Assembly: GCA_013180625.2 (NCBI GenBank)
Contig: SNVD02009519.1
Span: forward strand, 558,001-622,000
DNA from: Boswellia sacra
Lineage: Eukaryota; Streptophyta; Magnoliopsida; Sapindales; Burseraceae
Reading direction: 5' to 3'
DNA: 64,000 nt
The notes under the pieces were generated by a model. The model was not told where the DNA came from, searched no databases, and saw only the letters and a program-made list of their open reading frames with translations. Both the position numbers and the translations under genes were made by a program. Below are positions 33,645 to 45,862 of this stretch, piece by piece; position 1 is the first letter of the stretch, and every line of letters begins with the position of its first letter.

Positions 33645-36107
33645 ATGGTGAATATTAGGACTTTTATATTGCAGATGTGGCTTTCATCTCTTCTTTGTTT
33701 AATATGTGTTTCATTGGGGTTCAATCCACAAGACAATTATCTGATAGACTGTGGATCCCTGAAAACTACAACTGTGGATAATCGTGTATTTGAAGCTGAT
33801 GACGACTCTACCTCCAGTAATCTGCTCACTTTTGAAAACATTTTAGCCAATGATAGCTCAAAATCATTACCATCCACCAATAGTTCAGTCTTGTATCGAA
33901 CTGCTAGAATATTCACAGGAGTCTTCAATTACTCGTTCTCAATTAAACAGCAAGGTAGACACTGGATTCGCCTCCATTTCTATCCTTTTGTTTATAAAGA
34001 CTATGATATGAGCTTGGCAAAGTTCTCTGTTTCCACTCAAACTTTTACTCTTGTCAAGGAATATCAATCAGAGAACGTTTCTGTAGTCAAGGAGTACTCC
34101 CTGCGCATCACTTCTGATGAGCTTGTTCTCACTTTTACTCCTTTTCCAAATTCATTTGCCTTTATAAATGCAATAGAAGTCATTTCTCTGCCTGTTGAGC
34201 TCATTCCTGAAGCTGCCAAAACTATTGGCTCTCAAGGTGGCAACCAAAGTCTGGAGAGGGACGCCTTGGAGACTGTTGCAAGGGTAAATATGGGTAATAA
34301 ATCTGTGTCTCGTCAAAATGATACGTTATGGCGCCTTTGGGTTTCTGATGATGGATATCTGGTACACAATGGTCTCGTAAAGTTTGTGTCAAATATCTCA
34401 GCTGTCAATTACACTGGTGAACGGGTAAGTCGGGATATTGCTCCCTCTGATGTCTATGGCTCTGCCACCGTGTTGAACTCAGAACTGAATCCTAGTACCA
34501 ATGCGAATGTAACATGGATATTTGGTGTGGATCCTGGTTTTGAATATCTAGTTCGGTTTCATTTTTGTGATATTGGAACTAGCGCTCTACCATACTTATT
34601 TAATGTTTATGTCAATTCATGGTATGCTGCTCACGATTTTAATCTTCAAAAGTTGACTACCAAACCTTTTGGGGCTCCATACTATATGGATTTGATCACA
34701 ACAGTAAGTGACAGGAATCAACTGAGGGTAAGTGTTGGTCCTTCTCCTTCAATTGAAAATTACCCAAATGCATTTCTTAATGGTTTGGAGATCATGAAGA
34801 TAAACAATTCAAGAGGCGGCTTTGATGTCTTGGACTCTAATTTCTCAAGAAGTTCCAAGACAAAAGTCGGTCTAATAGTTGGCTTGGCTGTTGGGTTGTT
34901 TTTCGCTGTTGTTTTGGTTTTAGTTCTTTTCATGCTATGCAGAAGTAGAAAAAAACTGGCACAAATTGGTCATTTGAAGGCTGGCATGAATGGAGGAGGT
35001 AATATAAACTCCAACGCAAGTGCCATCTTCTCCAACTCAAAAATTGGGTATCGCTTCCCTCTTATGGTCATTCAAGAGGCTACTGATTATTTTAGTGAAA
35101 GTTTAGTTATTGGGGTTGGTGGTTTTGGGAAGGTATACAAGGGAGTTCTGAGAGATGAAACAAAGGTGGCAGTGAAGAGGGGATGTTCGCAATCACATCA
35201 AGGTCTTGCAGAATTCAGAACTGAAATTGAAATGCTATCTCAGTTCCGACACCGCCATTTAGTGTCGTTGATTGGGTATTGTGATGAACAAAATGAGATG
35301 ATCATTGTCTATGAGTACATGGAAAATGGTACTCTCAAGAGCCATCTCTATGGCTCAAATTTTCCCAGCTTAAGTTGGAAACAGAGGCTTGAGATATGCA
35401 TTGGAACGGCCAGAGGACTTCACTATCTTCACACTGGCTCCACAAAGGCAATTATCCATCGTGATGTCAAGTCTGCAAACATATTACTAGATGAGAATTT
35501 CATGGCCAAGGTTGCTGATTTTGGGCTCTCAAAAACTGGTCCTGACCTTGATCAGACTCATGTCAGTACAGCAGTGAAGGGTAGCTTTGGGTACCTTGAT
35601 CCAGAATACTTGTCAAGGCAACAACTAACCGAAAAATCAGATGTGTACTCATTTGGGGTGGTTATGTTTGAAGTCCTCTGTGGAAGACCTGTTATTGATC
35701 CATCAGTTCCAAGAGAAAAGGTGAATTTAGTTGAGTGGGCAATGAAGTGTCAGAGGAGAGGGCGTTTGGCGGACATTGTAGATCCTAAGCTCATCGATCA
35801 AATTAAACCTGAATCCTTAAAGAAGTTCGGAGAGATAGCTGAGAAATGCTTGGCCGAAAGTGGTATTGATAGACCTTCAATGGGAGATGTGTTATGGAAT
35901 TTAGAGCATTCTCTTCAACTCCAGGGAAATGAAGAAAGGTGTAGTCATAATGGTGAGATATCGCAACAAGGAAATAATCTTGTCAATCAGTCACAGACCA
36001 GTATAACTGCAACAGATTTTAGTTTGGCTAGTGTAGATGACCTTGCTGGTGTTTCAATGAGTAAGGTTTTTGCCCAAATGGTGAGAGAGGACATGAGGGA
36101 GATGTAG
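33645..36107 (+). CDS. CrRLK1L-family receptor-like kinase (CVY1 / At5g24010-like)
   Basis: Intronless, as is usual for this family; 820 residues from the ATG at 33645. The frame is open further upstream, but only a TTG codon precedes this ATG in the leader. Residues 1-25 form a signal peptide and about 26-390 a tandem malectin-like ectodomain with many N-glycosylation sites. The transmembrane helix is at about 407-430. The Ser/Thr kinase domain runs from about 482 to 755 with a Gly-rich loop (GVGGFGKVYKG), catalytic Lys511 (VAVK), HRD with Asp607 and DFG with Asp625, so it should be active. CrRLK1L proteins such as FERONIA and THESEUS sense cell-wall state and RALF peptides. Gene order around it matches Arabidopsis CVY1 (At2g39360), a cell-shape regulator, but the ectodomain also resembles At5g24010, so I leave the symbol empty. 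Confidence 0.92.
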   Translation: MVNIRTFILQMWLSSLLCLICVSLGFNPQDNYLIDCGSLKTTTVDNRVFEADDDSTSSNLLTFENILANDSSKSLPSTNSSVLYRTARIFTGVFNYSFSIKQQGRHWIRLHFYPFVYKDYDMSLAKFSVSTQTFTLVKEYQSENVSVVKEYSLRITSDELVLTFTPFPNSFAFINAIEVISLPVELIPEAAKTIGSQGGNQSLERDALETVARVNMGNKSVSRQNDTLWRLWVSDDGYLVHNGLVKFVSNISAVNYTGERVSRDIAPSDVYGSATVLNSELNPSTNANVTWIFGVDPGFEYLVRFHFCDIGTSALPYLFNVYVNSWYAAHDFNLQKLTTKPFGAPYYMDLITTVSDRNQLRVSVGPSPSIENYPNAFLNGLEIMKINNSRGGFDVLDSNFSRSSKTKVGLIVGLAVGLFFAVVLVLVLFMLCRSRKKLAQIGHLKAGMNGGGNINSNASAIFSNSKIGYRFPLMVIQEATDYFSESLVIGVGGFGKVYKGVLRDETKVAVKRGCSQSHQGLAEFRTEIEMLSQFRHRHLVSLIGYCDEQNEMIIVYEYMENGTLKSHLYGSNFPSLSWKQRLEICIGTARGLHYLHTGSTKAIIHRDVKSANILLDENFMAKVADFGLSKTGPDLDQTHVSTAVKGSFGYLDPEYLSRQQLTEKSDVYSFGVVMFEVLCGRPVIDPSVPREKVNLVEWAMKCQRRGRLADIVDPKLIDQIKPESLKKFGEIAEKCLAESGIDRPSMGDVLWNLEHSLQLQGNEERCSHNGEISQQGNNLVNQSQTSITATDFSLASVDDLAGVSMSKVFAQMVREDMREM

Positions 36108-37515
36108 TGAAGCTAACTACTCAAATAAGAGTGTCTAAAGTTCAGTTGTATACATCGTACAAAAGGGGTTGGAATTTCAAATTAGTTCTATGTATATTCA
36201 ATTGCATGCTTTAGGTACGGAAGAAAGCTTTTGTAATGAATTTGCTTAATGTTGTGTTTTAAGCAAATTATAAACAGTTAAAAACAAATATATATGCTGC
36301 ATTATTTGCTTGCTTGCTGTTATCTTTTTGTGTAACTTTTCTTCATTGTATCCTTTTGGTTCTATTTATAATGCTTTGAAATTCTTCTTCATTGAAATCA
36401 TTGTTGTGCTTCTCTTGTCAATGAATATTGAAGTAGTTGTTTTCAGGGAACAGAAAATTTGTGCCATCCACTAAATGACTGTCAACTTCCAGCTTATGGC
36501 CAAGGCCATTCAGATTTCAGGTCCTCTTTCCCACAAGTCAGTGAAGTCACTCTCTGAAATGAAACTCATGACCAACATGAGCAGATGAATTACTATGCAA
36601 GTTCTGTTGCTTAGCAAAGCTAAAAATTGCCTCATTTTAATTATCTTCTCTGTAAAAACATGCCTATCAGAAGGAAAGATCTGATAATATATATGTAAAG
36701 ATAGTAAACAGGAAAAAATTGCTGATTAGATATTGGATAAAAGCAATGATAAAACTTTGTTAAGAAGGAGATTTTTTTACTTACCCAAAATAATTTTCTA
36801 ACCAGCTATAAATTTTTGTTCCGATTCTAATTTCTACCCGTAGTAAAGAGAACAAATAAATTAAGCTGTCTAATTGAAAAGCTTTTATAAGCAAAATTAT
36901 TAAATCATTTGGTTGTTACCAGCAAATTTATTAGGAAAATCTATAAAATTATTTGGTTGTTACAGATAAGTTAAGTTTATTAAGAAAATCTATTAAGTTA
37001 TTTGGTTGTTACCAATAATTTTTCTCAATCAAACAGAATCTAAAATATTTCAAATATTAAATTATAAATTAACCAATATATTCTAAAATTTTATTTTTTT
37101 CACATATTAAAAAATATATTTAAAATACCAAAAAATAGAAAAAAAAGTTATGAAGATGGATTTTTTAAATTTTGGATTTGACTACGGTATCGGTACTTCT
37201 TTTGTATATGAGTATATAAATTGTACCGTGAAATATAAATTTTATATACAAATATATAAAATTTGTCTCAATTATTCTTACACTTTTTATTTGTATGTAC
37301 ATAATTTATATATTCGTATGCACCGCTGTAGTCGTTCCTTTGAAAAAAAAAAAAAAAAATTCTTCCAAACAAGTGTAGATGATATCACGGCTCGTCCATA
37401 ACCAAACCGGCCGGTTCACTTAAAAACCGTGAACCTCATCTGAGCCAGTTAAATCTCGTTTTAGCGCAATACTGGATTTCCACTCTCAAGAGTTATCTGG
37501 AGACAAACCCTAGCC
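36108..37515. other. Intergenic, CrRLK1L to PRP3
   Basis: The receptor kinase 3' UTR occupies the first 150 bp or so. A short imperfect tandem repeat lies at 36893-37015. The rest is AT-rich with no ORF of note until the PRP3 promoter, where composition rises to more balanced GC after 37385. Confidence 0.5.
36893..37015 (+). repeat. Imperfect tandem repeats of about 44-49 bp
   Basis: ATTTGGTTGTTAC recurs at 36907, 36951 and 37000, each copy preceded by AAAATC-T(A/T)-T-A-like sequence, giving three partial units. Confidence 0.7.
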
Positions 37516-40500
37516 ATGGATCGATCCTCCGATAAAGATAAATCTTCGAAACGCTCCCGCGAGGAGCGTGACCGTGACCACAAGCACCGACACCGACACC
37601 GAGAGGAGAAGCACCTTTACCACCACCACCGATCAGCGTCAGATCACAAATCGTCGAAGCACGAAGACCGAGAGGATTCTCGCGATCGCGATTTCAAGCG
37701 CGAGAAATCTTACGATGATCATCGCGAGTCGAGGCGCGAGAGAGAGAAATCTCACGAGAGGGAGGGGACGAAGTACCGTGAAGTCAAGCGCGAGGAATTG
37801 GATGTTGTTGATCACGTGGAGTATGAGGGGAGAAAGAAGAGGAAAGAGAGGGGAGAGAGCGAGGAGAGAGGAGAGAAGAGGCCTAGGGTTTTGGATGATA
37901 AGAGAGGGAAGAGAAGGTTTGAGGATAATCTCGTAAAAGAAGAGCATGTGGAGGGTATTTCTGGAAATTTGAATGTTAATGAGGTAACTGTGAAGAAGGA
38001 AGTGAGTGATGATAATGATGCCAGGGCTAGCGGCGGCTCCGCTAACTCGAACGTAAGTGTATATTACCATTTTTGCTACACTAGTAATTTTATTAGTTTG
38101 AAATGTATATTGTTGTTTTCTATTTGCATTGAAATGTCTGGGAGAGAATTTATAGTGGGGCAGTTTGCGAATAGACTGAGCTTCCATTGCTTGTTTCTTT
38201 TGAATTAGGAGATATCATAGTTGCTATGACTGTTAAGTGTGAATGTGCTTGTTTTATAGTTTTATGTATTTTTTCTTATCAATATAATTTAATTTGTTTG
38301 TACATCTTTTAGCCTTTTAACTACACCGCATTACAGGTTAGGATATTTTTTTACCTCTCAGTTTTTGATATTCGAATACACTTTCAATTCTTTATTTAAA
38401 GATTTCTGTTACTCTTATATATAGTTATGTTGATGTCGTCTTGTTCATTGGCATCTGAATCTACTTACATTAACAGGGTGCTGCTCTTGAATCATTTACT
38501 GTGGGATCAAGGACTGTGCCTGAGACTTCTATGGCAACTGGTCATCCCCTTCCTACAAAGGTATCTTCAATTTCTACAAATGAAAATAAGGGAGTTAGTA
38601 TTACCAGATCTCATGAGGTTCCTGGAAAATCTAGTACAGATGGGACATCATCGGCTGCTGGAAAAAGTGGAAGTCTATCACTAGACGTTTTAGCCAAAGC
38701 TAAGAAAGCTTTACAAAAGCAGAAGGAATTGTCAGAAAAATTGAATAAGCTACCGTTGGTGAGAAGCTGCATTGTTTGTGGAAATTTTTTATTGTCTTGT
38801 AGCTGAAATGTATATTTTGCTTAGTTATACATTTGTTATGCATGTGTAGTTGAACAAGAGCTCAACTTCAGATGGTAGCTCATTATCTGGAGTGAAGGAG
38901 GGAATAAAAGCAGTTTCTTCTGGTGCACCATCGACTGCTAGTATAGGAGGTGTGCCATCAAGTTCATCAACCTTACCAGCTGGTGCAGCAAATTCTGGGA
39001 AGCCACTAGCAAGTGGAGTGTCTGCTGTTCCTGGCCTTACTAATATAACCAATATTGAAGCTGTTAAACGTGCTCAGGAACTTGCTGCTAAGATGGGATT
39101 CCGTCAGGACCCCGAATTTGCTCCTCTTATAAACTTATTTCCTGGACAGGTGCCAACAGATGTTACTGTCCCTCAGAAGCCTACCAAAGCTCCTGTTCTT
39201 CGTGTGGATGCACTTGGTCGGGAAATAGATGAACATGGAAATGTAGTGAATGTGACTAAACCAAGCAACCTTAGCACTCTAAAGGTTTGTTTTTCTGATT
39301 CCTTGTTGACAGTTTGTAATCTCTATATTTTGGTGCTTTAGTCTTATTAGTGCTTTATGCTCATCCTTCTAAATTTTCCAGGTCAACATCAACAAACAGA
39401 AAAAAGATGCATTCCAGATTCTTAAACCTGAACTGGAAGTGGATCCGGAATCAAATCCTCATTTTGATCAGAGAATGGGCATAAACAAAAATAAGCTTTT
39501 GAGACCCAAACGGATGACATTCCAGTTTGTAGAGGAAGGAAAATGGTCAAGAGAGGCTGAGATACTTAAAGTCAAGGTACTTTTTACAGTCTTTTGCCCA
39601 TATTTCAACAGTCATTTTTATTCCATGCATATTTATGTCTGCTTATTGCAGAGCCAATTTGGAGAAGCGGGAGCAAAAGAGAGGCAGGCAAAGCAAGCAC
39701 AGTTGGCAAAAGTGAAGGGAGGGGCTGAAATTAATCCTAATTTGATAGAGGTAGCAGAAAGAGTTGTAGCCAAGGAAAAACCTAAAGACCCAATTCCTGA
39801 GACAGAATGGTGGTAAGTTGATAGTTTTTGATATCTTGGTATAACATGGCAGATGATTTTTTGAGTGAGGCACCATTCTTTAATTAGTTGCAATTGACCC
39901 AGCAGCGATATTGATATGTTGAAGTTTGGAAATGCAAATATGCCCTTTATATTTGAACTTAGACGTTAAATCCCCATGCACCCTTTTGCTGGTTGCAAAA
40001 CAAAGAAAAAACAAGACATATCCATCTGGAAGGTTTGCGATGTTAGTAAAAAAGATTGCTTTGGTTTTGTTATTTTAGTTAGTCTTCCTTTATTATTATT
40101 AATATTCTTTTCACTCTAATTTCTTTCTAATTTTAAGCCCAAAGTCTTTTGAAATGCTACTTAATAGTCTGATAACACATATGTTGAATGTCAGGGATGT
40201 GCCTCTGTTGCTTAATAATTCTTATGGTGACATTTCTGATGGTAGCATCATTGAAGATAAAATGAAGATGGATAAGATCACTATCTATGTTGAACATCCT
40301 CGTCCTATTGAGCCTCCTGCTGAGCCAGCCCCTCCTCCTCCTCAACCTCTGAAGCTGACCAAGAAGGAGCAAAAGAAACTTCGTACTCAGAGGCGTCTAG
40401 CTAGGGAAAAAGATAGACAGGAGATGATAAGGCAAGGCCTGATTGAACCTCCTAAACCTAAAGTCAAAATGAGCAATTTGATGAAAGTCCTTGGTTCTGA

Positions 40501-41077
40501 AGCAACCCAAGATCCTACCAGACTAGAAAAGGAAATCCGTAGTGCTGCTGCTGAGCGTGAACAAGCTCATATTGACAGGAACATTGCACGCAAGCTAACA
40601 CCTGCTGAGCGCCGAGAGAAGAAAGAGAGAAAATTGTTTGATGACCCTAACACACTGGAGACTCTTGTTTCAGTTTACAAGATCAATGACCTTTCTCACC
40701 CCAAGACGCGCTTTAAGGTCGATGTTAATGCCCATGAAAACCGTTTAACTGGTTGTGCTGTGATTACGGAGGGAATTAATGTTGTGGTTGTAGAAGGTGG
40801 TAGCAAGTCCATTAAGAGATATGGGAAGCTTATGCTTAGGCGCATAGATTGGGCTAAAGCTGTAAAGGAAGATGAAGATGAAGATGCCGAAGTGAATGAC
40901 GACAAACCTGTGAACAAATGCATGCTAGTGTGGCAGGGCAGTGTTGCCAAATCGAGTTTTAACAGATTTTCAGTTCATGAGTGCATGACTGAAGCTGCCG
41001 CCAGGAAGGTTTTCGCTGATGCTGGTGTTGGTCATTACTGGGATCTTGCTGTCAACTTTATGGATGATCAAATGTAA
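37516..41077 (+). CDS. PRP3: U4/U6 snRNP protein PRP3 (RDM16-like splicing factor)
   Basis: Six exons: 37516-38052, 38477-38758, 38850-39284, 39382-39576, 39652-39812 and 40195-41077, in frame to 830 residues. PRP3 binds the U4/U6 duplex in the U4/U6.U5 tri-snRNP. The N-terminal 180 residues are extremely rich in Arg, Lys, His, Asp and Glu, like RS-type domains. A Ser/Gly/Ala-rich linker follows. The conserved PRP3 domain spans about 400-660 (including the E-W-W-D motif at the exon 5/6 junction and a run of prolines after IEPPAEP), and the C-terminal domain follows to the end (RRIDWAKAVKEDED, then GHYWDLA). In Arabidopsis the orthologue RDM16 also influences RNA-directed DNA methylation, through splicing. 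Codon use and splice signals are ordinary; I see no damage. Confidence 0.95.
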
Positions 41078-44000
41078 GCAGAGATGTTGCCTTATTTCCC
41101 AGGTTTCGTGGTCGTTAAATGATTTTGTTCTAATTGAGGTTTGCTTTGATATTTTGGTCTGCAAACGCAATGACCTTTTTTCTTAGATATTACGTGATGT
41201 AGTATTTCAAGTGTGCAAGAATGTTGCAAGTTGGTCTTCAGTAGTTGAAATGTTACTTATTATCTGTAAAATTTGAATTCCATGTTTCTGGACCATCTTT
41301 ATTCATGGCATTGGGCAGAGATATGCATCAACTGAATTGATTTGTTAGGAATGATAATGTAGCCCCATTTTATGGCATGTCCTTTTCTAGAGTATGGTGA
41401 AACAATCTTCAACCGTTGTGTTAGAAGTTTTTGTCTTGTTACCTGTCATGAACTTCCGGAAAGAAATCGACCCTATTTTGAGTACATATTTATTGACGTG
41501 ATTTTGTATAATTTCATTTATTCCATATGGGTAGGTATATTAGTTGAATTAATAATACTTCGTTGATCGTGTATCTTAATATCAAATCGCAGTCTCTGAA
41601 TTTGTGGTGAGAAATTAGAATATTGACAAGTTCACATTCTATAGTACTTAAGACTGTTGTAGAGGGAGACTAAATCGTTTGTCCTCTTGTCATTGAAACA
41701 TCAACATGAACCTCTGGCTGACCAGGATGGCCATAAGTCGGTACATGGCCATAAGTAGGTACGCAAGAAAAAATAGATTACAGGTCAAACTAAAAGCCCA
41801 CTTTGTATTTAAAGGCTGTCGGGTTGCTTTAGAAACTTTCTAACATGAATAGTGGGGTATCATGAGTTGCGGGTCATTTTTGTTTTGTGTCCAAGGTTGG
41901 TTGGTTTGGAAATTTATTGTGAAATAAGCTCATATCATCCACTGATTTAAGAAATAGAGGGCCTTGTTTACATCTTCATCACCCCGTAGCACAGGAAATT
42001 GCGTCATTTTCTAACGTTTTATCCGTTCAATCATCAGAATTCACAATACGAAGAGTAACGTGGAGAGTTCTATTGTAGCATGTGATTGTTCTGTTTGTTG
42101 GAAGAGCAAAGGTCAAGAAAAAAGATTTTTTTTTATAAATAGCTATACAATTTTATAATTCTGAAAACATCATTTTGTATAACAATAATGTACATTTCAA
42201 AACAAAGTGATCATATGCTGTGTATAAGTGACGAGTACAAAATTTTGATAGATGAAAAATCGATGAAAATGAAAATTGTGAAGTTGGAATCAAATCTCAG
42301 AAATTGTAGGTTGTTCTAGTCTCCGAAAATTGTAAAGCGGGATGGATCGATGGTGATACATCTTCGCTTGTTTTGAAGACAAGATTCCAAAGTGTTAGAG
42401 CAGAGTTTCAGTTTTAAAGTCGGTATCCTCAGGAGCGAAATCTCTGTCGGTTGCATAACCATTTAAATGAGCTCGATCTTGATCGTGTTTCCGACCTTCT
42501 CAAATAAATATTTCTTTGTAATATTAATATTTTAAGGTTTCTTTTCTGGGTCCAAAAAGGGATTAATATTGTGGTGGCATGCCACATTAATGTACATGTA
42601 ATGTACCTATAGATGAGAACTGCGAGATGGTGTTGGACTCGTAGTCATAGAAGGTTCAAAGAATCTTGACAAAACAGCGTGAATTTATGGCCGAATAAAA
42701 CTTGCCCTTCTTCACGTCTGCTCCACGTGATTAATTAATTGGGCACCATACTTTTACTGTTCAATCAGCTTTCGTTATTGTAAAAATTTCTCTCCACTAC
42801 ATCAAACTCAACTAATATCATCAGCCTTTTTTAAAATTACGTTATGGGTTTGATGTTTTCACCATGCTAAATCATCAAGCAACGCCGATTATTTGGACAA
42901 CAAAAAATATATATATATAATATTCTCAAGACTCAAAAGTCCGTCAATTTCAAATCTGATTATTTTCTACAAAAATACAGACGTTGAAACAGTTATTTCA
43001 ACTCATTAGTAGCAGCCAACCTCTGTAGTCTGTAGTGTAGCCCAACTGAATACGGTATGAACAAGAGAAACTTTTGGACACTTATTAGTTTGATGGACAG
43101 TTAGCAGCGGCAAGCAAGTGTAGATGCATTAATTGAAGTTTCATCCATCTGAATTGACAAAGTTTCCTTGTGCGACAATGTGAAAAGTCTAGAGTACAAG
43201 CAAGAAACGAAGCAAAGTGGACAAAGACATGTATTAGAATTCAGAAGAGGAAAGGATGATAATACAAGTAAAAAATTTGACTAAAAAGAGATTGATAAAT
43301 GTGAGAGCCCATATGCAGGCCCGTGCTGCAGAGGCACGCACATGCTTGCATGCACAATTTTCTGTTTTGACTCGTGAGAGTTTTCATGGCAGCCCCCAAT
43401 TATAGGTGCGAGTTAGCTTGCAATTTGGTGAGGGGCGGTGGCCTATCGAGCATTAACTACCAAAAATGTCATGAGATTTAATCAATTTCTTGGTTACTTC
43501 TCTTTGTTGGTTAACTCTTTCGAGGCCTTTTTAGATGTATAGTGGCTTGCTTGTCAAACAGAGTCGGCTTGTCAATGGTTTACCACTATATTATGTAACA
43601 AGATATCCTTTTTCATTTGACACTTCAATTATCATTTTTTAGTATTCAAAGTTCTGCTACTTTACATTCATAACCAACCTGAAGATATTTTTGATGAACT
43701 TTTTATTTTCTTCTAATTTGACTTCGATTGGTTATAGTAATTGGTAAAATATATTTGTTTACAATTAAGGGTATTTATAATTAGTTCAAAATCAATGATT
43801 TTAATCGAAATTTAATTTGATTTAATCAGCTTCTTCGTTATGTTACTAGCTACAGTAATGGAGTGAAAATTTTCAGGCTCAAGATTATCTGGCATTTTAA
43901 TTTCTTTATAATTTGGTAGAGGATATATATGGTACCGACAACTTTACTTTACTAGGAAAGCCAATACTTCCTTAGATGTACTCCCTCATTAAATTAATGA

Positions 44001-45398
44001 ATAAATGAGAGATCAGAAACGTGGAAATTGAAGGGCATTAATATCTTCAGGTATAATTGGGTCCTAGAAGAAGTATAACTTGTAAGGTTTGTATTTGAGC
44101 AGGTGGCTTTGGCTACCATAGTAGTAATTAACAAACAAATGAATACCCAAACTACAAGAAAGAGCCACAATTGAGCTGTTGCACATAACAGTTATTGCAG
44201 GAAAGACTGAGGCTTTTAAGTATTGTCATTTCTTATGAGCGCATTAAATTAATGAATTAACTTATCAAAACGAATATAATAGTTTGATCATGAAAGGGTT
44301 TTGACACTTAACCATTTTTTTTGCACTCTTGGAATGAGAAACTTTGTCAAACTTTCTACTAGTTGTAGGAATTGATGATACTAATTAATGTCATAATTAA
44401 AATTGGTTTGCGTCAAGTATATGCAGATAGGGATGGCAAAGAGTAGAGCTGAGTTTAATACACGAAACAAGAAATTAACTTGTGAAGTGTTGAACACATT
44501 GCAAGATAGGAGCCGGCATAAGATTTGACAATATAATTCGGTTTTGATTTATTTATTATCATGCTCTTTTGGGTATTAAGTAAGCAATTCATTAAGGAAC
44601 TTTATTGGAAAAAATTATTCAAAATGAGCAAATCATCTCCTCTTTGTAATTTACCGAGTTCGGATTGAACTTATGTTGAGGTAGAGATTACATAAATATT
44701 AATAATGAAACAAGAAATAAGTTAGATTGCATATAGTTTCAAGAAACTTGCTAATACAAACAAACGAATCGATAAATCAATTATATTAAGATCTCAAAGT
44801 ATATTAAAATAGAATTATTCTATTAAATATCTTAGATGTAAGGACAAATTAATAATCTTGAACTTTTAATAGCCTATCACAATCCGATCTTATTAAAAAG
44901 CTAAGTTCTTACCCTATTGATGTAGGCCCTTAAATTGCTACATGTGAATGCCTTTACTACAGTACTAAAATGCTCATCGTTTAATAGTTTTAGGTTAATG
45001 ATCTAGAAGATGGCTCCCAACGCAGTGAAAATTACGAAGTAGTTAATAATTTTTACTTAATTATTTGGAAAAGATATATTTTCAAACATGGATATTGCAA
45101 GTAAGTAAATATTTAATTAATTTACCGCATGCAATTACAGAATTATTCAATCTTTTTCTTTAATTAATTCTTTAACGGAAGAGATGTCAAACAATAGTAG
45201 TATTTGGGAAGAGGGCTATTGTAACATTAATTAATCAATTTTTGCATTCAGCTAGCCATAAACTGATGCACTCCAGTCATCTACTCATCTTAAAGGACTA
45301 GACAAGCCTAGCTTACGCCACAGTAGATCAACATCCAACCTAATTTTCTCAACACCCAAATTGTACACACAATAACCAGAACTCAATACCCATCACGC

Positions 45399-45436
45399 CA
45401 CGTGTCAGAAGCCCATTAATCACAGCCACCCACGTG
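45399..45436 (+). promoter_or_regulatory. Two ABRE-type G-boxes upstream of the ABCG gene
   Basis: CCACGTGTC (core 45399-45404) and CCACGTGTA (core 45431-45436) are 32 bp apart, about 195-230 bp upstream of a TATA box. They match ABA-responsive elements; ABA control is an inference from the motif alone. Confidence 0.5.
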
Positions 45437-45627
45437 TACTTCCATACCCTTTCGCAAGTAAAAGAAGACGTATAGACATGAAACGAATTAGGAGATTTTA
45501 GGTCACCTTTCTCTCACCTTTTCTTCCACAAGCACTGAAAAAATAATTTGACACAAATTATTATCAATAAAAAAACTTAACTGTAAACCCAGACTCCCTC
45601 AGTTTTCATATTTACAATCTCATTTCC

Positions 45628-45635
45628 TATATAAA
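45628..45635 (+). promoter_or_regulatory. TATA box of the ABCG gene
   Basis: TATATAAA, about 235 bp upstream of the ATG, would give a leader of roughly 200 bases. The leader contains a run of A residues near 45700-45710. Confidence 0.6.
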
Positions 45636-45862
45636 CAAATCACAACCCAAACACGCCCTAAACCAAAACCCTCCAACAAATATTTCTCTTCAAAAAAGGA
45701 GAAAAAAAAAACCACCAAAACGACAACCTCCTCAGCGGCAGATTTCACGGCGTTAATCATCTCATCTTCCCTCTGAACAGGCACAACGCATGCACTCGAG
45801 CCGTCAAGACTCTCTCGTTTACCTCTGATATATAGATAAACACAGAAGAGAAGGTTTCAGAG

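Larger units (their letters stand above)
41078..45862. other. Intergenic, PRP3 to ABCG transporter
   Basis: About 4.8 kb. PRP3 3' UTR lies at the left. The right 450 bp is the ABCG promoter and leader. Between them I see only AT-rich DNA, a short TA run near 42908-42921 and no ORF above 65 codons, no RNA gene and no mobile element ends. Confidence 0.55.

Noticed and set aside
37639..38187. 182-codon minus-strand ORF
   Set aside because: Antisense shadow of the charged, GA-rich PRP3 exon 1 and its intron.
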